Part shown: in pieces, positions 1-4,912 of the stretch | How the letters are laid out: every line of letters begins with the position of its first letter | Position numbering within the stretch: the first letter of the stretch is position 1 | From: Gammaproteobacteria bacterium | GTDB lineage: Bacteria; Pseudomonadota; Gammaproteobacteria; Natronospirales; REEB76 | Assembly (NCBI GenBank): GCA_027317045.1 | Contig: DAHVFI010000093.1 | Span: 1 to 7,454 of the forward strand | Direction: 5' to 3' | DNA: 7,454 nucleotides | Notes under the pieces: generated by a model | What the model saw: only the letters and a program-made list of their open reading frames with translations | Databases searched by the model: none | Told to the model about the DNA's origin: nothing | Made by a program: the position numbers and the translations under genes

Positions 1-702
1 ACCCTGGAACCCATCTCCCGAAACCTGACCGCCGTGCATGTGCGCATACGGGCGGCCGCAGAACGGGCAGGCCGCGACCCCGCCAGTGTCCGGCTGCTGG
101 CAGTCAGCAAGGCCTGTCCAGCCACAGCCGTTGCCAGGGCCTGCGCAGCCGGGCAGCTGGAATTCGGCGAAAGCTACCTGCAAGAAGCGCTGCCTAAACT
201 GCGGGTTTTAGCTCATTACCCGGGGCTGGTGTGGCACTTCATTGGAACCTTGCAAAGCAACAAGACCCGAGCGGTGGCAGAGCACTTTGCCTGGGTGCAT
301 ACCGTGGACCGGGAACGGATCGCGCAACGTCTCTCCGTCCAACGACCCGCGGTACTTCCGCCGCTGAACACCTGTATCGAAGTACGGTTTGGTGAGGAGC
401 CGGCCAAAGGCGGCGTCATGCCTGAACAGGTGCCGGCGCTGGCGGAATACATAGCGGCTTTGCCGCGTCTGCGACTGCGCGGCCTTATGTGCATTCCACC
501 CCCGGCGGAGGATGTGGCGACACAATGCAGGGCGTTCCATAGGCTGCGGGAGATCCTCGACTTGCTCAACCGCCAAGGTCATGGACTTGATACCCTGTCC
601 ATGGGCATGTCGGGTGATTTCGAGGCCGCCATCCTGGAAGGTGCAACACTGGTGCGGCTGGGCAGTGCAATTTTCGGGACGCGCCCATCCAAACATTCCT
701 GA
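1..702 (+). CDS. yggS: YggS/PLPBP-family pyridoxal phosphate homeostasis protein (5' end cut by window edge)
   Basis: Binds PLP in the cytoplasm without known enzymatic activity and helps balance vitamin B6 vitamers and amino/keto-acid metabolism (family knowledge). The reading frame is open from base 1 with no start codon before the homology begins. The first visible residues (TLEPISRNLTAV) already align with the N-terminus of E. coli YggS, so probably only one to a few codons are missing. A GTG at 34 would cut off the first helix and is not the start. Visible motifs are LLAVSK with the PLP-binding Lys at visible residue 37, FGESYLQE at 55-62, HFIGTLQSNK, LRGLMCIP, MGMSGDFEAAI and VRLGSAIFGTRP near the C-terminus. 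The 233 visible residues match the usual length of about 230. The normally Asn-containing FGENYVQE motif has Ser at residue 58. It ends 17 bp before the first possible proC start, the classic arrangement behind the name PROSC (proline synthetase co-transcribed). Confidence 0.95.
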   Translation, partial: TLEPISRNLTAVHVRIRAAAERAGRDPASVRLLAVSKACPATAVARACAAGQLEFGESYLQEALPKLRVLAHYPGLVWHFIGTLQSNKTRAVAEHFAWVHTVDRERIAQRLSVQRPAVLPPLNTCIEVRFGEEPAKGGVMPEQVPALAEYIAALPRLRLRGLMCIPPPAEDVATQCRAFHRLREILDLLNRQGHGLDTLSMGMSGDFEAAILEGATLVRLGSAIFGTRPSKHS

Positions 703-719
703 AAACATGCGCAGCCGCT

Positions 720-1586
720 ATGCTAATGGCAACTCCGGAGAACAATTTGTTCACTGACACCCACATCGCATTCATCGGCGGCGGCAACATGGCGGGCAGC
801 CTCATCGGCGGTCTGCTGCATCAAGCCTTGAACGCAACCCATATCCACGTCGCGGACCCGAATGCCTCCCAACTGGAGCGCCTGTGTCAGCAATTTATTA
901 CGCTGCACACCTATGCCGACAATCTGAGCGCGGTCCGGGACGTCCAAGTGGTGGTGTTCGCGGTCAAGCCACAGGTATTTCGAGATGCCGCCCGTCCCTT
1001 GGCCGCCACGCTCGCGAAAAACCGGCCCCTCATTATTTCCATCGCCGCCGGCATCCCCGAAAAAAACATCCGCCGCTGGCTCGGCTACGATGCCGCCATC
1101 GTGCGCGTTGTGCCCAATACACCGGCACTCATTGGCGCAGGCGCGGCGGCGCTATATGCCAATCCTATCGTCAGCAGCGCGCAGCGCACACTGGCCGAGG
1201 ACATTTTCGAGGCTGTGGGCCTCGCGCTTTGGCTGGATGATGAAGTACACATGGACGCGGTAACCGCCGTATCCGGCAGCGGCCCCGCGTATTTTTTCCT
1301 CATAATGGAAATCATGGAAGCCGCCGCCCGTGAACTGGGATTGCCGGCGGATGTCGCGCGCAAACTCGTGCAGCAAACCGCCTATGGCGCCGCACGCATG
1401 GCGCTTGAAAGCCAGGATGATCCGGCGGCGCTTAGAAAACAGGTCACTTCTCCGGGGGGCACTACCGCGGCGGCTCTCAAAATCCTGGAAGCTGGGAAAT
1501 TGCGCGAGATTTTTTTGAATGCGCTGACGGCCGCGCGCGACCGCGGCGCGGAGCTGTCCAATGAATTCGGCAAGGAGGGATCATGA
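720..1586 (+). CDS. proC: Pyrroline-5-carboxylate reductase
   Basis: Catalyses the last step of proline synthesis, NAD(P)H-dependent reduction of 1-pyrroline-5-carboxylate to L-proline, in the cytoplasm. Numbered from the ATG at 720 (288 aa), the Rossmann dinucleotide-binding motif IAFIGGGNMAG is at about 16-26, AVKPQV at 81-86, SIAAGIP at 107-113, RVVPNTPALIGAG at 129-141, and the dimerisation/active-site helical domain with AVSGSGPAYFF at 183-193. The P5C reductase signature LRKQVTSPGGTTAAAL lies at 238-253. Full length for the family. The start is uncertain: the ATGs at 720 and 726 lack a Shine-Dalgarno sequence, while a TTG at 747 has GGAG six bases upstream and would give MFTDTHIAFIGGGNM, closer to the family's usual short N-terminus. 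The stop overlaps the yggT start as ATGA, which implies translational coupling. Confidence 0.96.
   Translation: MLMATPENNLFTDTHIAFIGGGNMAGSLIGGLLHQALNATHIHVADPNASQLERLCQQFITLHTYADNLSAVRDVQVVVFAVKPQVFRDAARPLAATLAKNRPLIISIAAGIPEKNIRRWLGYDAAIVRVVPNTPALIGAGAAALYANPIVSSAQRTLAEDIFEAVGLALWLDDEVHMDAVTAVSGSGPAYFFLIMEIMEAAARELGLPADVARKLVQQTAYGAARMALESQDDPAALRKQVTSPGGTTAAALKILEAGKLREIFLNALTAARDRGAELSNEFGKEGS
736..740 (+). promoter_or_regulatory. Candidate ribosome binding site for a TTG start of proC at 747
   Basis: CGGAG lies six bases before an in-frame TTG at 747-749. No comparable purine-rich sequence precedes the ATGs at 720 or 726 (the preceding bases are catgcgcagccgct). Starting here would shorten ProC to 279 residues and place the Rossmann glycine motif at the position usual for the family. 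This is an inference from spacing and family length. Confidence 0.45.
1572..1579 (+). promoter_or_regulatory. Ribosome binding site of yggT inside the proC 3' end
   Basis: AAGGAGGG is a near-perfect Shine-Dalgarno sequence three bases before the ATG at 1583. It lies within the last codons of proC. Together with the ATGA stop/start overlap it fixes the yggT start and indicates strong, coupled translation. Confidence 0.8.
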
Positions 1587-2140
1587 ACAGCCGCGGTCTC
1601 TATGCGCTCGTGTTTCTCATAAACACCGTGTTCGGTTTATATACCGCCGCGGTCATGCTGCGTTTTCTTTTGCAGTGGATGCGGGCGGATTTTTATAACC
1701 CCATCTGTCAAGCCATCGTGAAACTCACCAATCCACCGCTGCTGCCTTTACGGCGCGTCATTCCTGGCTGGCGCGGCTTGGATTTCGCCGCCGTGGTGCT
1801 GGTGGTGATTCTGCAGATCCTCAACGTGACTTTGGTGCTGGGCATCGTGGACGGCTTCCCAGACCCGCTGGGACTGGCCTGGTGGGCACTCCTCAAGGTT
1901 ATCTTCCTGCTGGTGAACCTGTATTTCGTCACCATCCTGGTGGAAGCCATTCTGAGCTGGACCAACCCCAGCCATCGCAACCCCATCGCGGGTTTGCTCT
2001 GGAGTATCAATGCACCCCTGCTGCAACCGGCCCGCAGGCTGATCCCGCCTCTGGGCGGGCTGGATTTATCGCCTTTGGTGGTTTTAATCCTGCTGCAGGT
2101 TGTGAACATCCTACTGCCTTTGCAATGGCCGCTGCGCTGA
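1583..2140 (+). CDS. yggT: YggT family integral membrane protein
   Basis: A 185-residue inner-membrane protein made of two YGGT repeats, the usual form in gammaproteobacteria. Hydrophobic segments are visible at about 6-30, 67-90, 100-125 and 160-180. The repeat hallmark appears twice: NPICQAIVKLTNPPLLPLRR (39-58) followed by VIPGWRGLDF, and NPIAGLLWSINAPLLQPARR (133-152) followed by LIPPLGGLDLSP. The basic RR pairs follow the second half of each motif. Biochemical function is not established; family members have been linked to osmotic or potassium tolerance, and plastid or cyanobacterial YlmG homologues to division and nucleoid organisation. It is the third gene of the yggS-proC-yggT operon, overlapping proC by four bases. 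The usual following gene, yggU (DUF167), is absent here. The family call is secure; the function is not. Confidence 0.93.
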   Translation: MNSRGLYALVFLINTVFGLYTAAVMLRFLLQWMRADFYNPICQAIVKLTNPPLLPLRRVIPGWRGLDFAAVVLVVILQILNVTLVLGIVDGFPDPLGLAWWALLKVIFLLVNLYFVTILVEAILSWTNPSHRNPIAGLLWSINAPLLQPARRLIPPLGGLDLSPLVVLILLQVVNILLPLQWPLR

Positions 2141-2154
2141 CGGATAACCGCAGC
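2131..2154 (+). other. Weak stem-loop at the yggT stop codon
   Basis: GCTGCG (2131-2136) can pair with CGCAGC (2149-2154) around a 12-base loop that contains the yggT stop and a small CGG-ATAA-CCG hairpin. A T5 run (2175-2179) appears about 20 bases later, too far for a standard intrinsic terminator. It may mark the operon end or be chance. Confidence 0.25.
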
Positions 2155-2190
2155 AGCCCCCAGCAAATCCCCTGTTTTTAGCGGAAAACC

Positions 2191-2220
2191 CTCACACTTT
2201 TCCCCGGCATATGCTAGATT
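2191..2220 (+). promoter_or_regulatory. Candidate extended -10 promoter of the HU-like gene
   Basis: CTCACA (2191-2196, four of six matches to the -35 consensus), an 18-base spacer, then TAGATT (2215-2220) with an upstream TG at 2212-2213. The motif GCTAGATTT also resembles the CTAYACTT-type -10 favoured by the stationary-phase sigma factor. Transcription would begin near 2227, leaving a leader of about 33 bases. Inference from motif and position only. Confidence 0.4.
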
Positions 2221-2246
2221 TCGCGGCGTGTTCTGCACTGCCATCC

Positions 2247-2254
2247 AGAGGAGA
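2247..2254 (+). promoter_or_regulatory. Ribosome binding site of the HU-like gene
   Basis: AGAGGAGA with its GGAG core six bases before the ATG at 2260. This selects the first of two nearby in-frame ATGs (2260 and 2269). Confidence 0.75.
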
Positions 2255-2259
2255 CCTAA

Positions 2260-2652
2260 ATGGCTGCAATGAAAAATACCGCTTCCAAGGCCAAGGCGAA
2301 GGTGAAAACCGTTGCCAAGACCACCAAAGCCCCGGTTATCTCGGCTGACAAACCGCTGACCAAATCGGAAACTTACGCTTATCTGGCCCATACCACGGGT
2401 TTGAGCCGCAAACAGGTGGCAGGGATATTCGAAGGACTGGCCGGACTCATCGGCAAGCGCCTTGGCAAGAAAGGTCCGGGGGCCTATGTGGTGCCGGGAC
2501 TCATGAAAGTGCGCGTGGTGCGCAAACCCGCCACCAAGGCGCGCGAGGGCATCAACCCGTTCACGGGCCAGCCGACCATCTTCAAGGCCAAGCCCGCCCG
2601 CAACGTGGTGAAGATTCAGGCCCTCAAGGCCATGAAGGACATGGTGAAGTAA
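2260..2652 (+). CDS. HU-family DNA-binding protein with Lys/Ala-rich N-terminal tail
   Basis: A 130-residue nucleoid-type protein. Residues 1-30 form a low-complexity basic tail (KNTASKAKAKVKTVAKTTKA), as in the histone-H1-like extensions of some proteobacterial HU relatives. The HU/IHF fold follows from about 32: helices with LTKSETYAYLAHTTGLSRKQ (33-52), then IFEGLAGLIGKRL, then the beta-arm PGLMKVRVVRKPATKAREG. INPFTGQP (98-105) carries the Pro100 that corresponds to the DNA-intercalating proline at the arm tip, and KPARNVVKIQALKAMKDMV closes the fold. Unlike canonical 90-residue HU, it has the tail and a GINPFTG arm variant. It should bind DNA non-specifically as a dimer and help compact or architecturally organise the chromosome. 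It seems monocistronic, with its own promoter, a strong RBS and a 3' hairpin, and is probably highly expressed. It is not the main hupA/hupB type, so no symbol is given. Confidence 0.9.
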   Translation: MAAMKNTASKAKAKVKTVAKTTKAPVISADKPLTKSETYAYLAHTTGLSRKQVAGIFEGLAGLIGKRLGKKGPGAYVVPGLMKVRVVRKPATKAREGINPFTGQPTIFKAKPARNVVKIQALKAMKDMVK

Positions 2653-2663
2653 GCCATTTCGAT

Positions 2664-2689
2664 TCGGAGCCGCGGCAACGCGGCTCCGA
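2664..2689. terminator. Hairpin with GCAA tetraloop between convergent genes (terminator or 3'-end stabiliser)
   Basis: TCGGAGCCGCG (2664-2674) pairs perfectly over 11 bp with 2679-2689 around a GCAA (GNRA) loop. It begins 11 bases after the HU-like stop and lies between that gene and the convergent TerB-like gene. There is no T-run after the stem on either strand, so it is not a textbook intrinsic terminator; it may block 3' exonucleases after Rho-dependent termination. Confidence 0.6.
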
Positions 2690-2740
2690 TCCGATCCTTC
2701 GAACACCGCAGCGTCTCCGGCATCCCGCCGGGAGTGCGAT

Positions 2741-3202
2741 TTACTTCGCCGACAGCGCTTTGTGTTTTGCCAGCATCAACTCCCTCGGCGGCACATACAG
2801 CAGCTCGGCCAGTTTGTGCATCAGCGCATCTTCATACTTGTCGAGGCTGCCGTCCTCATAAGCCACCTGCCACAGCATCTCCATCAAGGTCCGCTTTTTC
2901 GGTTCATCCAGATGCTCATTGAGTAAATGGGTGAAATGATAGAGTGACACGCTCTGGTCCGATTCCGTGCGGCCAGCGCTGATCAACGCCTGGGCCTGAT
3001 GCTCGTCCAGGGAAAATCGCTGCGCCAGCATCATCTTGGCGCGCTCCAGTTCCTCGGGTTTTTCCTGCAGGTCCGCGCGCGCCATTTCCACGCACAACGC
3101 CGCGGTGGCCAGCCGCAGCGCCTGCTGCGGATCCCTCCCGGATGCGGGGTGATTCTCGCCCAGGTTTTTTTCGATGAACTCCACAAATGAGGCAAACATC
3201 AT
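2741..3202 (-). CDS. TerB-like (COG4103-type) protein
   Basis: A 153-residue, predicted soluble, all-helical protein resembling the small TerB-like proteins named for the tellurite-resistance family. The core spans about 27-150: LRLATAALCVEMARADLQEK (29-48) with acidic Glu39 and Asp44, a middle helix SLYHFTHLLNEHL (86-98), and LWQVAYEDGSLDKYEDALMH (110-129), in which Asp117, Asp121 and Glu124 form the second acidic cluster. The two paired acidic clusters are typical of TerB domains, which are thought to bind metal. Adjacent ATGs at 3202 and 3199 could both serve as start; GGGGGAT precedes the first. No other ter genes are nearby, so a role in tellurite resistance is not implied and the function is unknown. 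It is convergent with the HU-like gene and 135 bp downstream of the beta-barrel gene on the same strand, with no clear promoter seen in that gap. Confidence 0.85.
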   Translation of the reverse strand: MMFASFVEFIEKNLGENHPASGRDPQQALRLATAALCVEMARADLQEKPEELERAKMMLAQRFSLDEHQAQALISAGRTESDQSVSLYHFTHLLNEHLDEPKKRTLMEMLWQVAYEDGSLDKYEDALMHKLAELLYVPPRELMLAKHKALSAK

Positions 3203-3337
3203 GATCCCCCGGCAACCGGCAGGGTAATGCCGACAGACGGGTTGGACTCAAAAAACGGCAAACTGTTCCGCCATTCAACCGATGACGGAAGGTCGTCAAA
3301 ACAACTTGCGATATCCAGCTCGAGAAGCTGCCGTGCT

Positions 3338-4054
3338 TCAGAAGCCGAAGCCGAGCTTGAAGCTGTAGGTATTGTTGCCGGCGGTGCGGTTGGCCTCGAG
3401 TGCCACGTGCACCACTACAAAACTCATGGCCAGACCCACGAATCCTTCGTCCGCCGAGAAACTTTCATTCTGCAGCCCCGTGGAAACATCCGGGTTGCTG
3501 TTGATCCATACGCGGCCGACGCCGGCGTAGGGGGTGAACGGCCCGAAACCCTTGGAAAGGGTTAGATCGAGGCTCTTGGTATTAAATGAAAGCTGATTCA
3601 CTCCGCCCAGGCGGCTGAACGCCGCACGAATTCCCAGCGCCGGACTCAGCGCACCGCCGTCGAGAATCGCATAACGGATGTCGCCGCCGTAAGCCTTGAT
3701 GTTGGAATTGGTGGCGCCGCTGTAGAAACCACCCACATCGAAACCGAACGGCAGTCCCTTGCTGACGCGCACCCGCGCCATGGGGATGGTGGTCACGCCG
3801 CTGCCGTTGGTGGCGGTGTTCCAGTCGGACGGATGCGCGAGGTTGGTGGCGCTTAGGTCAAATCCTATATCAAAGCCGGTGATACCTTCCGGCGCAGCCG
3901 ACTCCAGCTGCTTGAATGAAAGAATGGCGCCCAGGTCCGCGGATAAATCATGAAACTCACTCTGGGTTAAGGCCGGCAGGTTATTGATGTTGTTGCCAGC
4001 AAAGGCGCTGCCGGTCAGACCTAAAAGAACAAAGGCCAAGATGATGCGACGCAT
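3338..4054 (-). CDS. Predicted outer-membrane beta-barrel protein, uncharacterised
   Basis: A 238-residue protein that I cannot assign to a named family. It begins with a clear Sec signal peptide, MRRIILAFVLLGLTGSAFA, with probable cleavage after AFA, before GNN. A polar, partly helical N-terminal stretch follows (about 25-55). The rest consists of alternating hydrophobic/polar strands separated by Gly/Asn/Ser turns, for example GFDIGFDLSA, IPMARVRVSKGL, FGFDVGGFYSGA, SLDLTLSKGFG and FTPYAGVGRVWINSN. It ends in TYSFKLGFGF, with the terminal Phe and alternating aromatics expected of a BAM-recognised beta-signal. About ten strands would fit. The start at 4054 is chosen because AGGGAG lies seven bases upstream and the signal peptide begins there; a start at 4138 would add 28 residues and overlap the hydrolase gene. 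Substrate or function is unknown: it could be a small porin, a transporter of hydrophobic compounds or a surface protein. Confidence 0.85.
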   Translation of the reverse strand: MRRIILAFVLLGLTGSAFAGNNINNLPALTQSEFHDLSADLGAILSFKQLESAAPEGITGFDIGFDLSATNLAHPSDWNTATNGSGVTTIPMARVRVSKGLPFGFDVGGFYSGATNSNIKAYGGDIRYAILDGGALSPALGIRAAFSRLGGVNQLSFNTKSLDLTLSKGFGPFTPYAGVGRVWINSNPDVSTGLQNESFSADEGFVGLAMSFVVVHVALEANRTAGNNTYSFKLGFGF

Positions 4055-4061
4055 AATGACT

Positions 4062-4067
4062 CTCCCT
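4062..4067 (-). promoter_or_regulatory. Ribosome binding site fixing the beta-barrel protein start
   Basis: On the minus strand AGGGAG lies seven bases before the ATG at 4054. It supports this start over the upstream in-frame start at 4138. Confidence 0.7.
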
Positions 4068-4104
4068 AAAATCCCATTTGGTTGTGCCTTGGCAGCGGTA
4101 TCAA

Positions 4105-4113
4105 AGTCTAGCA
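4105..4113 (-). promoter_or_regulatory. Candidate extended -10 element for the beta-barrel gene
   Basis: TGCTAGACT on the minus strand is an extended -10-like motif about 50 bases before the ATG at 4054, with no good -35. It nearly repeats the TGCTAGATT upstream of the HU-like gene, and CTAGACTT is one base from the stationary-phase CTAYACTT pattern. It starts six bases after the hydrolase stop and sits in a short inverted repeat (GTCT-GCT-AGAC), so it could be coincidental. Confidence 0.35.
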
Positions 4114-4118
4114 GACCC

Positions 4119-4754
4119 TCAGGAAACGCCCATATCACTGGAGAAATACTCTACTACCGTCTGTCGCAATTCATTCAGGCGGCCGTGGAAAAAATGCCCC
4201 GCGCCTTTCAACACGGCGAGTGACGGCGGCTGCGGCAGATTCCTGGCCCAATCAAACACCGCTTGCGGCGAGATCACCTCATCCGCATCGCCCTGGATGA
4301 GCAGCCAGGGACAAACGGGCATTTTAAGGACTACGGTATCGAGGCGCTCCACCGCCGGTGCCACCGTCACCAGGCGTTTGACCGGGCGTTCGCTCTGGGC
4401 GCGCAGCGCCACATAAGCGCCGAAGGAAAAACCGCCGAGCCACAGTGGCGTTCCGGGATAGCGGACGCTCAGCCAGTCCACGGCCGCCAGCGCATCGGCG
4501 GTTTCGCCGATACCATCGTCAAAACTGCCGGCACTCTTGCCGACGCCACGGAAATTGAAGCGCAGACATACGGCACCCAGATCGTTGAAAGCACGTGCCA
4601 GGATGTAAGCTACCTTGTTGGTCATGGCGCCCTGTTGCAGCGGATGCGGATGGCATACGACCGCGATGGCGCGCGCTGCATCCAGCGGCGCATCCAGCAG
4701 GCCTTCCAATTGGCCTGCAGAACCCTGAAAAATCACAGCTTCACTGGCGGCCAC
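4119..4754 (-). CDS. Alpha/beta hydrolase, COG2945-type
   Basis: A 211-residue soluble hydrolase with the full catalytic set. The strand-turn VVCHPHPLQQGAMTNKV (32-48) is the HPHP-containing signature of this family. RFNFRGVGKSAGSFD (65-79) follows, then the nucleophile elbow GGFSFGAY with Ser110, an acidic residue in QGDADEVI (Asp156 or Asp158), and the base in GAGHFFHGRL (His187). Length is normal for the family, which lacks a large cap domain. The substrate is unknown; relatives are loosely described as esterases or hydrolases. The start is a GTG at 4754: an in-frame TGA lies six bases upstream (4760-4758), so no longer start exists, and AGGGA precedes it by nine bases. It is divergent from rocD and 64 bp upstream of the beta-barrel gene on the same strand, so read-through into that gene is possible. 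The family is certain; the reaction is not. Confidence 0.92.
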   Translation of the reverse strand: MAASEAVIFQGSAGQLEGLLDAPLDAARAIAVVCHPHPLQQGAMTNKVAYILARAFNDLGAVCLRFNFRGVGKSAGSFDDGIGETADALAAVDWLSVRYPGTPLWLGGFSFGAYVALRAQSERPVKRLVTVAPAVERLDTVVLKMPVCPWLLIQGDADEVISPQAVFDWARNLPQPPSLAVLKGAGHFFHGRLNELRQTVVEYFSSDMGVS

Positions 4755-4814
4755 GATTCATTTTCCCTTGCTGGAATAAAATCCGTAAAAACAAATCAAA
4801 CTTAACCGGTTTAG

Positions 4815-4831
4815 CCGCCTATTTTGGGCGG
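4815..4831. repeat. Short inverted repeat over the rocD -35 region
   Basis: CCGCC (4815-4819) and GGCGG (4827-4831) form a 5-bp inverted repeat around the 7-base spacer TATTTTG, overlapping the predicted -35. It could be an operator or the weak end of a minus-strand element. Short enough to arise by chance in GC-rich DNA. Confidence 0.3.
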
Positions 4832-4852
4832 AAAATTTCATTTTGGTATGAT
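4824..4852 (+). promoter_or_regulatory. Extended -10 promoter of rocD
   Basis: TTGGGC (4824-4829), a 17-base spacer, and TATGAT (4847-4852, five of six matches) preceded by TGG (4844-4846), which supplies an extended -10. The start would be near 4859, giving a leader of about 54 bases to the ATG at 4913. The surroundings are clearly AT-richer than the genes. It is the best housekeeping-type promoter seen in the window. Confidence 0.6.
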
Positions 4853-4912
4853 AGCGGTTTACCCGGCCGCTCCGTACTACACCGGCGCGACCCCGCCTGC
4901 TGAGACACCGCC

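Larger units (their letters stand above)
4807..4864 (+). repeat. Pair of 10-bp direct repeats flanking the rocD promoter
   Basis: CGGTTTAGCC (4807-4816) and CGGTTTACCC (4855-4864) match at nine of ten positions and start 48 bases apart. The first lies upstream of the -35 and overlaps the palindrome AACCGGTT (4804-4811); the second covers the predicted transcription start. The placement is what a regulator binding two sites around a promoter would use, but only two copies are seen. Confidence 0.35.

Noticed and set aside
707..757. 16-codon mini-ORF bridging yggS and proC (MRSRYANGNSGEQFVH)
   Set aside because: No ribosome binding site and no evidence of conservation; a leader peptide role would be speculation.
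2211..2260. ATG inside the predicted -10 region upstream of the HU-like gene opening a short out-of-frame ORF
   Set aside because: No ribosome binding site, and it is out of frame with the clearly supported HU-like gene that it runs into.
1708..2706. Long minus-strand open frame (332 codons) opposite yggT and the HU-like gene
   Set aside because: It is antisense to two well-supported genes, its translation is His/Arg/Ser-rich with no recognisable motif, and such frames are common opposite GC-rich genes.
2741..3202. Tellurite-resistance operon suggested by the TerB-like gene
   Set aside because: No terA, terC, terD or terZ neighbours; solitary TerB-like proteins are common and not tied to tellurite.
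3227..3565. Plus-strand open frame opposite the end of the beta-barrel gene
   Set aside because: It covers the barrel's conserved C-terminal beta-signal on the other strand; no ribosome binding site or family resemblance.
4055..4138. 28-residue N-terminal extension of the beta-barrel protein
   Set aside because: It would bury the signal peptide, overlap the hydrolase gene and ignore the good ribosome binding site before 4054.
4263..4805. Plus-strand open frame (180 codons) opposite the hydrolase gene
   Set aside because: It is fully antisense to a gene with an intact catalytic triad and shows no protein-like motifs.
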